From Lactiplantibacillus paraplantarum (GTDB lineage: Bacteria > Bacillota > Bacilli > Lactobacillales > Lactobacillaceae): a stretch of 64,000 nucleotides of DNA. This document shows positions 57,623 through 64,000 of the stretch, piece after piece. Numbering within the stretch: the stretch's first letter is position 1; each line of letters opens with the position of its first letter. The stretch spans positions 1,798,001 through 1,862,000 of the forward strand of contig NZ_CP032744.1 in assembly GCF_003641145.1 (NCBI RefSeq), read 5' to 3'. The notes below the pieces were generated by a model that did not search any database, was not told where the DNA came from, and was given only the letters and a program-made list of their open reading frames with translations. Both the position numbers and the translations under genes were made by a program.

Positions 57623-57822
57623 TTACTTCACGTATTCCAATGTATTATCTATCGGGCCAGTTGCCATATAAGCATAGCCGTTCGAACGTGGCTGACGCAC
57701 CCACCGATATTCACCCTAAATGATGGCTTGATCAGTCTTGTTGGTTCCCCCTGCTGGCAGCGTTAGCATCTGTTGACGGTGCGGTCCGAAGCTTCACGGC
57801 TGCCTTGAGGATATACGTCTTT
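57623..57822 (-). pseudogene. Broken endolysin 3' end (SH3-like domain)
   Basis: It is clearly related to the last 65 residues of the lysin at 16618-17526: KTYILKAAVKLRT, then after a frame change TDQAII, an in-frame stop, YRWVRQPRSNGYAYMATGP and NTLEYVK. It has at least one frameshift and one nonsense codon, and lacks the catalytic domain. It is the main evidence that the flank derives from a related phage. Confidence 0.85.
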
Positions 57823-57826
57823 TTTT

Positions 57827-57839
57827 CTTATTAGAGCAG
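57827..57839. repeat. Second att-like repeat CTTATTAGAGCAG
   Basis: Exact 13-base repeat of 57363-57375, directly after the broken lysin. It probably marks the true chromosomal side of the old attachment site. Confidence 0.6.
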
Positions 57840-57855
57840 CAGTCAGCACAACAAA

Positions 57856-57906
57856 AAAGTATTTTAACAAATGAGACTTCATACCATACATTTGTCAAAA
57901 TGCTTT
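57856..57906. terminator. Long hairpin terminator, chromosomal flank
   Basis: Two 18-base arms (starting AAAGTATTTT and ending AAAATGCTTT) match at 16 of 18 positions around a 15-base loop, with T-rich ends. It separates the att region from the small membrane gene. Confidence 0.6.
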
Positions 57907-57960
57907 TATTACGTGAAAATCGCAATCAATTATTTATCGGTCACCACTCAGACTTTTTCA

Positions 57961-58167
57961 TCATTCCTGGTTACGCGCTGCTTTGCCAAATACAAGGAGT
58001 GATGTGATAATACCAAAACACGATAACAAAAACAAAATACCGTAACACAACACGTCCCCCACCGTCACTAAGGTCTTCGGAAACCCAGCAATTGAGACCC
58101 ATAGAAAAACCACACTTAGCCAAAACCAGAACGACCGATAGAACCGAACCGGACGACGTACTCGCAT
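57961..58167 (-). CDS. Small two-helix membrane protein, chromosomal
   Basis: The protein has 68 residues: a basic start (MRVRRPVRFYRS), then two membrane segments (FWFWLSVVFLWVSIAGF and VLCYGILFLLSCFGIITSLL) and a short basic tail. The ATG at 58167 follows GGGGGGAGCATC. An alternative frame (57971-58216) lacks membrane-protein character and is rejected. No family is recognised. Confidence 0.55.
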   Translation of the reverse strand: MRVRRPVRFYRSFWFWLSVVFLWVSIAGFPKTLVTVGDVLCYGILFLLSCFGIITSLLVFGKAARNQE

Positions 58168-58366
58168 GATGCTCCCCCCCTAACTCCTGCTTCCAATGAA
58201 ATACGACGGTTGACAAACCGTGATTGGAATACCATTTATTATAGGCAGAGCAACCTTAAGCACAAGTCCTTGACCGTTCAAATCCGCTTATTTAGCCATA
58301 ATTAACGACTAGTTACGTTTGTTAAGTGATAATAAGTCTCCCATTGATCAAAGCGTTAACTCAACA

Positions 58367-59122
58367 TCACCTATTTGGTTTATGCGCCACAATCACAAAT
58401 CGATCCTCAAACGTTGTAATTTGACCATTAACGGCTAGCAAAGCTTGCAGTTGATGTAATTTAGGTAATATCCGTGTGACATCAAAATTAGGAAACTCCC
58501 ACGGAATAACCGTTGCATAATAGACAATTGCGCCAATATCCCTAAAGCTCATTTTAACAAACGCTTGGTCGGCACGTAGAATTTCAAACCCGGCCGCCTG
58601 CATGCGGGTCACGACTGTCAGCAAATGATTATCCGGATAAGCTGATTGATACCGTTCGTCAAAGAACCGAGATAAGCTATAATTATTGGTCGCTCCCACT
58701 TGTTGTGTGACAAACCATCCACCCGGCTTTAAAACTTCGCCTATCCGAGCTATCGGCATGGCACCATGACTATTTGTTACCATATCAAAGGTTGCATTCG
58801 GTACTGCCGTCAATTGTTCGGCCGAGTCTGGATAAAGTGTGACACCAGTTGGGACGAGCGTTTGCCTCAACAAGTCAATATTTGGTTGCCACCCCTCAGT
58901 AACGGCAGTCAAATCAGGACGATGCTCAAATTGACTCATCAATTCACCGCCACCCGTATCAATATCTAACCACTGAGCATCAGGTCGTAACCGTTCACGC
59001 ACCAATGTCTTATAATCCCACGGCAACGTTTCCGTCTGCCAACGTCCCGCCAAATGGTCAAAATCCCAACCGTGCATTGACTGATGGGCTTCCTTAAGCC
59101 AACTGTTTTCTAAATTTATCAT
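58367..59122 (-). CDS. SAM-dependent methyltransferase
   Basis: The protein has 251 residues from the ATG at 59122, after GGGAGG. The class I fold shows motif I WLDIDTGGGELMSQF (about 50-64), an acidic strand end near VTEGW, DMVTNSHGAMPI (motif IV region) and LKPGGWFVTQQVG (motif VI region). It belongs to the broad Methyltransf_11-type group; the substrate is unknown. It is divergent from the YbjQ-family gene. Confidence 0.8.
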   Translation of the reverse strand: MINLENSWLKEAHQSMHGWDFDHLAGRWQTETLPWDYKTLVRERLRPDAQWLDIDTGGGELMSQFEHRPDLTAVTEGWQPNIDLLRQTLVPTGVTLYPDSAEQLTAVPNATFDMVTNSHGAMPIARIGEVLKPGGWFVTQQVGATNNYSLSRFFDERYQSAYPDNHLLTVVTRMQAAGFEILRADQAFVKMSFRDIGAIVYYATVIPWEFPNFDVTRILPKLHQLQALLAVNGQITTFEDRFVIVAHKPNR

Positions 59123-59256
59123 TGTTAGCCTCCCGTAAAGCGTTTTAAAAGCGCTTTCAAAACGTTGCACTGCCAGCCTCATCGTCAAAGCGTGGCGTCG
59201 CTTTTTCCCATAAACATATGCTATCATAACAGTAACTTTAAAAGGAGGTTTGGTCA

Positions 59257-59604
59257 ATGACACAATTATTAGTTACTACTACTGAAAACATCCCAGGGCA
59301 CCCTTATGAAGTCGTGGGTGAAGTCTTTGGTTTAACAACGCAATCTAAAAACCTAGTCCGTAATATCGGGGCGGGCTTAAAAGGTCTCGTTGGCGGTGAA
59401 ATTAAGGACTACACCAAGATGCTCGAAGAATCACGCGATGTGGCTGTTAACCGGTTACGCGATAACGCTAGTGCCATGGGTGCCGATGCCGTTGTCATGA
59501 TGCGTTTTGATACTGGATCAATTAGTCAAGACATGCAATCGGTCGCAGCTTACGGCACGGCAGTCCGCTTCGTCACCAAAGAACCAATTGGTGATAATGA
59601 ATAA
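59257..59604 (+). CDS. YbjQ / UPF0145 family protein
   Basis: The protein has 115 residues. [20 protein letters not shown], the [20 protein letters not shown] region and [20 protein letters not shown] are family hallmarks. YbjQ proteins form pentamers and are sometimes called heavy-metal-binding, without firm function. The ATG has AAAGGAGG upstream, and a terminator follows 10 bases after the stop. Confidence 0.88.
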   Translation: MTQLLVTTTENIPGHPYEVVGEVFGLTTQSKNLVRNIGAGLKGLVGGEIKDYTKMLEESRDVAVNRLRDNASAMGADAVVMMRFDTGSISQDMQSVAAYGTAVRFVTKEPIGDNE

Positions 59605-59612
59605 TCAGACTC

Positions 59613-59647
59613 AAGCATCTCGCTGATAATCCGGCGAGATGCTTTTT
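59613..59647. terminator. Terminator between ybjQ-type and MFS genes
   Basis: AAGCATCTCGC pairs with GCGAGATGCTT, followed by T5 on the plus strand. It lies between converging genes and may serve both. Confidence 0.8.
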
Positions 59648-59692
59648 GCGTACTCATACCAGCCAGTTGTATTCCCCAATCAGACCACCTAG

Positions 59693-60904
59693 TCAGCGCC
59701 GAATGAATAAACACCCGCCACAAGCCAGTAATAATCCCATTGCTGTCAAATACGCCGCTTGTGGGCCCACAACGTTAGCCAATAATACTAGTCCAACACT
59801 ACCGATCGGAATTGAAATGGTGGCAAGCGAGTTGATGATTCCACTTAAGCTCCCAACAATTTGTCGATCAGCTACTTTTAACAGACTCGCCATCAACTTA
59901 GGATTTGCTTGGCCCATACAAAATCCGCCAATCATCATAACTGTAACGACCACCCAATAGTTTTGCCAACTGAGCAGATTGATGAACAAGCCTTCAAAAG
60001 TCACCACCGTCGTCAACATAACAGCCCGAAACGACCATTTCTGAAACCAACCTGTATGTAGCAAGTTACCCGCGACACTCCCAATTACAAACGCGGTATT
60101 CATCACCAACACTGCACTACCAAACGAAAGTGGCAACGCCGCGCCATGATCAATCAAGTATAAGTTCAACAAAGCATCAACACTGGCCCCAACCGCGTTT
60201 AACAACAAAACACTGGCCAATAGCGCCAGCACATTCATATGTGCACCGGCTTCCATCGCAACTCGTACTTGTTGCAATAACTGACGAAATGGTGGTGTCG
60301 TTGCGGCTGGTACTGAAGGTAATTTTAAGGCACCATAACCGCATAGCAAAACAACCCCAGCAAGTAAAAATGTCACCGCATTCAAATACCCCGCCAATTG
60401 ATAATCCCCTGTCGCCGCTAAGATGCTCACTCCCAAAGCTTGACCCAGTGTCTGCACCAAAACGCCGATGCCTTGATTGATACCTAAAGCTTCCTCTTGT
60501 AAATCGGCCGTCACTTTAGCTTGTAATAATGGCATCCGTAAACTACTGCTCATCATCCCAAGGATATCCGAGCATAAATTGATGGCAATAATGATCAATA
60601 GTAAGCCGACCTGTTTACTCGTAATAAGTTGTGCCAATACCATATATAACATGGCCTGAATAAATTTCAATCCGACCAACCAACCACGCTTATTGGATTG
60701 CGTATCCGCCAGCCGACCAGTAATAATACCAAAAACACCGGGTAGCACGGTAGCTACTGAAACTAGCGAGACCATCAAACTAGCCTGCGCGAATGTCCGG
60801 GCATACGTCAATAAAATAATGTTAAATAAGCTAGTGCCAATTGTCTCAAAAATATCAGCGACTGTTAACGTGACAAACGCGCGATTATGACTTAGATTTT
60901 TCAT
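59693..60904 (-). CDS. Major facilitator superfamily transporter
   Basis: The protein has 403 residues and about 12 hydrophobic segments. The first half has the MFS loop motif GRLADTQSNKRGWLVGLKFI after helix 2, and the second half starts near residue 210. The substrate cannot be read from sequence; proton-driven drug efflux is common in this group. It is divergent from a winged-helix regulator with two palindromes in between, so it is probably controlled by that protein. Confidence 0.85.
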   Translation of the reverse strand: MKNLSHNRAFVTLTVADIFETIGTSLFNIILLTYARTFAQASLMVSLVSVATVLPGVFGIITGRLADTQSNKRGWLVGLKFIQAMLYMVLAQLITSKQVGLLLIIIAINLCSDILGMMSSSLRMPLLQAKVTADLQEEALGINQGIGVLVQTLGQALGVSILAATGDYQLAGYLNAVTFLLAGVVLLCGYGALKLPSVPAATTPPFRQLLQQVRVAMEAGAHMNVLALLASVLLLNAVGASVDALLNLYLIDHGAALPLSFGSAVLVMNTAFVIGSVAGNLLHTGWFQKWSFRAVMLTTVVTFEGLFINLLSWQNYWVVVTVMMIGGFCMGQANPKLMASLLKVADRQIVGSLSGIINSLATISIPIGSVGLVLLANVVGPQAAYLTAMGLLLACGGCLFIRR

Positions 60905-60932
60905 GACGCCACTTCCAGTTCAAAATTATTTT

Positions 60933-60954
60933 TCGTTTAAATAAATTTAAACGA
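60933..60954. promoter_or_regulatory. Perfect palindrome (10-bp arms) upstream of the MFS gene
   Basis: TCGTTTAAAT, two bases, then ATTTAAACGA. It lies 29 bases from the MFS start and shares GTTTAAA/TTTAAAC with the next repeat, so it is a likely operator of the divergent regulator. Confidence 0.6.
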
Positions 60955-60964
60955 TAAACAGATT

Positions 60965-60998
60965 TTAAACATTTGATTTTTATTTGTCAAATGTTTAA
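60965..60998. promoter_or_regulatory. 12-bp perfect inverted repeat upstream of the regulator
   Basis: TTAAACATTTGA and TCAAATGTTTAA are separated by 10 bases, 22 bases before the regulator ATG. It is probably an autoregulatory operator, or a hairpin in the leader. Confidence 0.6.
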
Positions 60999-61019
60999 GC
61001 TAGTAGTGAGGTGAAAAAG

Positions 61020-61610
61020 ATGACTAAAAACACCCTGGCACAGTTTGCAAAGTTAATGGCCGATCCAAAAGTGGCCGCCATCTTAAAGGCCACCAAATCA
61101 GATACTGGCCTAACAACGAAGCAAATTTCAGCCCAGACTAATATCCCTAACAATCAGTTGTACTATACGATCAACAAAATGCAAGCTGCCGATCTATTGA
61201 CTATCGTTAATCAAGTTCAAGTCAAAAACTTAACCGAAAACTATTATTCCAGTGCCCATCTCTCCCATGAAACACCCCAAAACCAAGCGGACCTTGACAG
61301 TCGCAACGCTGACCTAACTGATATCTCTGGCACTTGGAGTAAGGCGCATGTTCAACAACTTTTACAATGGATCATGTTATTGAATCATGAATTTACTGAG
61401 GCTTACCAGGAACAAATGACTCACCAACATCCTGACGAAGCCAATGTTTTTTTTAGTAATGCCACCTTAAACCTTTCAGCAGCAGGCGAACATCAATTAC
61501 GGTTAGATTTGATCAAATTGTTAAGTGATGCTGAAAAAAATGATCCTGATCCTCAATCAGTGGATAAACATTCCGTTAAATTACTTGTTGAGAAGTGGAA
61601 TAATGCCTGA
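61020..61610 (+). CDS. ArsR-like winged-helix transcription regulator
   Basis: The protein has 196 residues from the ATG at 61020, after GTGAGGTG. The helix-turn-helix (about 15-70) shows MADPKVAAILKATKSDTGLT, KQISAQTNIPNNQLYYTINK and a wing near LTIVNQVQVKNL. The C-terminal 110 residues are a helical sensor or dimer domain (QQLLQWIMLLNHEFTEAYQE). It is divergent from the MFS gene and probably represses it in the absence of a ligand. Confidence 0.78.
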   Translation: MTKNTLAQFAKLMADPKVAAILKATKSDTGLTTKQISAQTNIPNNQLYYTINKMQAADLLTIVNQVQVKNLTENYYSSAHLSHETPQNQADLDSRNADLTDISGTWSKAHVQQLLQWIMLLNHEFTEAYQEQMTHQHPDEANVFFSNATLNLSAAGEHQLRLDLIKLLSDAEKNDPDPQSVDKHSVKLLVEKWNNA

Positions 61611-61693
61611 TATGTTATCGTTGATCGCATTAGAATGGCCACTGGACTGTCGTGTAATCAAGGTTAGTGACGAAACAGCCTGCAAACGTCAAA

Positions 61694-61735
61694 AAAAGCT
61701 CCGAATCACTGGAATACCAGTCATTCGGAGCTTTT
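61694..61735. terminator. Bidirectional terminator between regulator and apt
   Basis: AAAAGCTCCGAAT pairs with ATTCGGAGCTTTT across a 16-base loop, with A/T runs on both sides. It serves the converging regulator and recJ-apt transcripts. Confidence 0.85.
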
Positions 61736-61744
61736 AGTTCAAGC

Positions 61745-62263
61745 TTAAAATTGCATCAAGCTCAACATATCATAATCTTTTATCTTGTCGCGGCCGTGCA
61801 AATCCTTCAGTTCGACTAAGAAAGCCGTTCCAACCACATTGCCACCTAATTCTTCAACCATTTGAATCGTTGCCGAAATGGTGCCACCAGTCGCCAGCAA
61901 GTCATCAGTGACGAGCACGTTTTGACCAGGTTTAATTGCATCTTTATGCAAATACAGTGCTGATTGACCGTATTCTAAATCATAAGTTGCTTTTACGGTC
62001 TCCCGTGGCAGCTTCCCTTTCTTACGAGCTGGTGCAAAACCAACACCCAGTTCATAAGCTACTGGACAACCGACAATAAAGCCCCGCGCTTCAGGACCGA
62101 CAATCATATCAACATGTTTATCACGCGCAAACTGCACGATCTGGTCGGTGGCTTCACGGTATGCTTCACCATCAGCCATCAAAGGCGAAATATCACGAAA
62201 AATAATTCCGGGTTCGGGATAATCCGGAATACTAGCCACATACTTTTTTAAATCTAATGCCAT
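61745..62263 (-). CDS. apt: Adenine phosphoribosyltransferase
   Basis: The protein has 172 residues, the normal length. [20 protein letters not shown] at the N-terminus, [11 protein letters not shown], and the PRPP-binding motif [13 protein letters not shown] at 116-128 identify it. It converts adenine and PRPP to AMP in purine salvage. It follows recJ by 18 bases, an order common in lactobacilli and other Firmicutes. Confidence 0.97.
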   Translation of the reverse strand: MALDLKKYVASIPDYPEPGIIFRDISPLMADGEAYREATDQIVQFARDKHVDMIVGPEARGFIVGCPVAYELGVGFAPARKKGKLPRETVKATYDLEYGQSALYLHKDAIKPGQNVLVTDDLLATGGTISATIQMVEELGGNVVGTAFLVELKDLHGRDKIKDYDMLSLMQF

Positions 62264-62281
62264 TTGTTCTTAACAGCTCCT

Positions 62282-64000
62282 TCAATTCTTAACCGCAGCC
62301 TGGTTCTTCACCCATACTTGGAGCGCTGCAGATTTACTATATAAAAGCGTTTCTTCAGCAACGATTTGTTGCTCGCGTAGCTGATAACTAGGGGCGTGAT
62401 GTAAATCCGCTTTCGCTGGATTCGAAACGCCATTCATGACACCATCATTTATTTTAACAAATCCAACCTCAAAAAACACCTGAATCATAAAAATAAGCAA
62501 ATTTCGTTCAATATGCAGATGTTTAGCAACTAAGGTCAACTGATGATGAATGTCGACATCATGATGGGTAGCGGTGAACTGGAATAGCTTCGCAAACTGT
62601 TCACGATTTGGCATCCCAGTCATATAAACCGATTCTTGCCGGTACAAATAGAGGGTCACCTGATCAAGCGCAATTGTGGTTAAGAGTTGCGTCATGTCAG
62701 CAAGCGTATCAGGACAATCCACAACAAAGACGGCATGACTGGCCGTGACCGCTGCTAGCTCTACCGTCGTATCACCGACCCACACAGCTTGGACTTGTGA
62801 TCCTAAGTATTGTTGAACTTTTTTCAATAATCGCTGATGGAAGAAAAGATAGACACCCGGTGCTTGAAATAAATGGGCTGACAAATGTTGCGTCCGAGCA
62901 TCAATCACTTGGGTACCAGTCACCGCAATATCTTTAATCATAATTTGCGGCTTTGTCTGCCCATTCCAAGTATTTTCACTCAACTCACCAACTAGCGTGA
63001 CATCTGCGGGACTCGCCTGAACGGCAGGTAACGCTGCTCCCATTGAAAAACCAATGGCGTCAACATTAACCGTCTCATCGCCAAGTTGTAATTTTAAATG
63101 CTGTTGATCACTACCAATCGCTCGCGCCTGTGGAATCATGTTTGGGGTTAATTCAAACACTGGCGCCGGATTATCCGTCCCAAATGGTGCTAACGTTTGA
63201 ATATCCGCTAGCGTTGCCAAGGTCGCCTCAGCTAATGGTAACGTGCCATCAATTGGCAAACTGACCTGCGCGTTAGCCGCCAGTTGCTGATTGACCGCTG
63301 CTTCTTCCATCGCCGCTTTAAGGGTCGCCAGTTGATCGGCCATCACGGTCAAGCCAACCGCCATGTGATGACCACCAAATGCAACTAACGCCTCCCGGAC
63401 AGGATCAATCGCAGCGAATAAATTATACGCCTCAACACTCCGGCCACTACCCTTGAGACGACCTTCGTCATCTTCATTTAGCACTAATGTTGGCTTACCA
63501 GTCGTTTCAACCACGTGGCTTGCGACAATACCCAAAACCCCTTCATGCCAACCATGGCCGGTAATCACTAAGGTTTGACGGGCCTGATTATCAGCCGTTT
63601 GTGCCTGTTCAATGGCACTAGCACTAATTGTTTTAACCAGGCCTTGCCGTTTTTCATTCAATTGATTGACCTGTTTAGCCAATGCCGTGGCCCGTTCATC
63701 ATCCAAAGTCGTTAATAATTCAACACCACTTTGAGCCGACTGCAACCGACCCAGCGCGTTTAATCGCGGCGCAATTCCAAAACCAATGCTAGTCTCATTC
63801 AATTTATCAGGAACTAACCCAGCTTCTTGAATCAACGCTGCTAAACCCGGTCGCGTCGTCTGTTGCAAGACTTTCAAACCAAGTGTCACCAAAGTCCGGT
63901 TTTCAGCTGTTAAACTTACCAGGTCAGCAACCGTCCCAATGGCGGCCAGGTCTAATAATTCTTCCGGAACCTCTTCAAGTAGCGCAGTCGCCACTTTAAA
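62282..64000 (-). CDS. recJ: Single-stranded-DNA exonuclease RecJ, 5' end cut by window
   Basis: The C-terminal part, about 572 residues, is visible; the frame is open to base 64000 (FKVATALLEE...). The conserved segments are AIGTVADLVSL, IGFGIAPRLNALGRLQSAQS and the DHHA1 region (TLVITGHGWHEGVLGIVASH, ...VEAYNLFAAIDPVREALVAFGGHHMAVGL split around GRS). A C-terminal extension (about 200 residues) typical of Firmicutes RecJ follows. The DHH catalytic motifs lie beyond the window. It degrades ssDNA 5'-3' in recombination and repair, and is co-transcribed with apt. Confidence 0.93.
   Translation of the reverse strand, partial: FKVATALLEEVPEELLDLAAIGTVADLVSLTAENRTLVTLGLKVLQQTTRPGLAALIQEAGLVPDKLNETSIGFGIAPRLNALGRLQSAQSGVELLTTLDDERATALAKQVNQLNEKRQGLVKTISASAIEQAQTADNQARQTLVITGHGWHEGVLGIVASHVVETTGKPTLVLNEDDEGRLKGSGRSVEAYNLFAAIDPVREALVAFGGHHMAVGLTVMADQLATLKAAMEEAAVNQQLAANAQVSLPIDGTLPLAEATLATLADIQTLAPFGTDNPAPVFELTPNMIPQARAIGSDQQHLKLQLGDETVNVDAIGFSMGAALPAVQASPADVTLVGELSENTWNGQTKPQIMIKDIAVTGTQVIDARTQHLSAHLFQAPGVYLFFHQRLLKKVQQYLGSQVQAVWVGDTTVELAAVTASHAVFVVDCPDTLADMTQLLTTIALDQVTLYLYRQESVYMTGMPNREQFAKLFQFTATHHDVDIHHQLTLVAKHLHIERNLLIFMIQVFFEVGFVKINDGVMNGVSNPAKADLHHAPSYQLREQQIVAEETLLYSKSAALQVWVKNQAAVKN

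Larger units (their letters stand above)
57363..57839. mobile_element. Remnant of an older prophage at the same att site
   Basis: A 464-bp segment lies between two copies of CTTATTAGAGCAG. Left to right it has an att-like end, an AT-rich arm, a lysin-type terminator (57583-57618), and a decayed lysin 3' end, the same order as the left end of the resident phage. The rest of the older phage is missing, so this looks like a nearly complete deletion of an earlier prophage into which, or beside which, the present phage inserted. Confidence 0.65.

Noticed and set aside
57971..58216. Alternative 81-residue frame overlapping the small membrane protein gene
   Set aside because: It lacks membrane or other protein-like character, and the other frame has a strong ribosome site and two hydrophobic helices.

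Overview
The window is mostly temperate phage DNA followed by about 6.6 kb of low-GC Gram-positive chromosome. The apt-recJ pair at the right end, the gene style and the base composition suggest a lactobacillus, most likely of the Lactiplantibacillus plantarum group. That is an inference; no rRNA or other species marker is present. The phage has a PBSX-like (xkd) contractile-tail morphogenesis module, so it is a temperate myophage. It also carries integrase, repressor, replication and packaging genes, so it looks complete rather than a defective phage-tail bacteriocin.

Layout. Bases 1-16300 and 41067-57366 are the same sequence, 41,066 bases apart: every ORF recurs with the same spacing and translation. 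The window therefore starts inside one prophage copy, passes its integrase and a complete attP-like junction (about 16205-16470), runs through a whole second genome, and leaves it at attR (about 57366). The phage genome is 41,066 bp. This is either a head-to-tail tandem double lysogen or an assembly that walked around the excised phage circle. The left end (attL) lies outside the window.

Within one genome, minus-strand early genes run leftward from the lysogeny switch: cro-like repressor, ORF6N/ORF6C antirepressor, small genes, ERF annealing protein, SSB, replisome organiser, DnaC-like loader, HNH nuclease, small genes, pentapeptide-repeat protein, YopX, DUF771 and an ArpU-type late regulator. 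Then comes an accessory cassette with an Abi_C/HEPN-like protein and membrane proteins. The late operon follows: terS, terL, portal, MuF with an extra C-terminal domain plus a small partner gene, scaffold, capsid, connectors, sheath, tube, a frameshifted chaperone pair, tape measure, baseplate, fibres, holin and GH25 endolysin. The plus-strand lysogeny genes (CI-like repressor, ImmA-like protease, an unknown gene, a lipoprotein, integrase) run from the switch toward att.

Most notable: two G10 tracts in tiny ORFs coupled to paralogous tail-fibre genes (possible phase variation); a MuF protein with a toxin-like domain and candidate immunity gene; a heptad-modular hydrophobic repeat array in the tape measure; an A_AAA_AAA frameshift site; GTGCAC repeats flanking the att core; and a remnant of an older prophage at the same att site.

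The chromosomal right flank holds that remnant (a broken lysin end between two att-like repeats), a small membrane protein, a methyltransferase, a YbjQ-family protein, an MFS transporter with a divergent winged-helix regulator, apt, and the 3' part of recJ running off the end.
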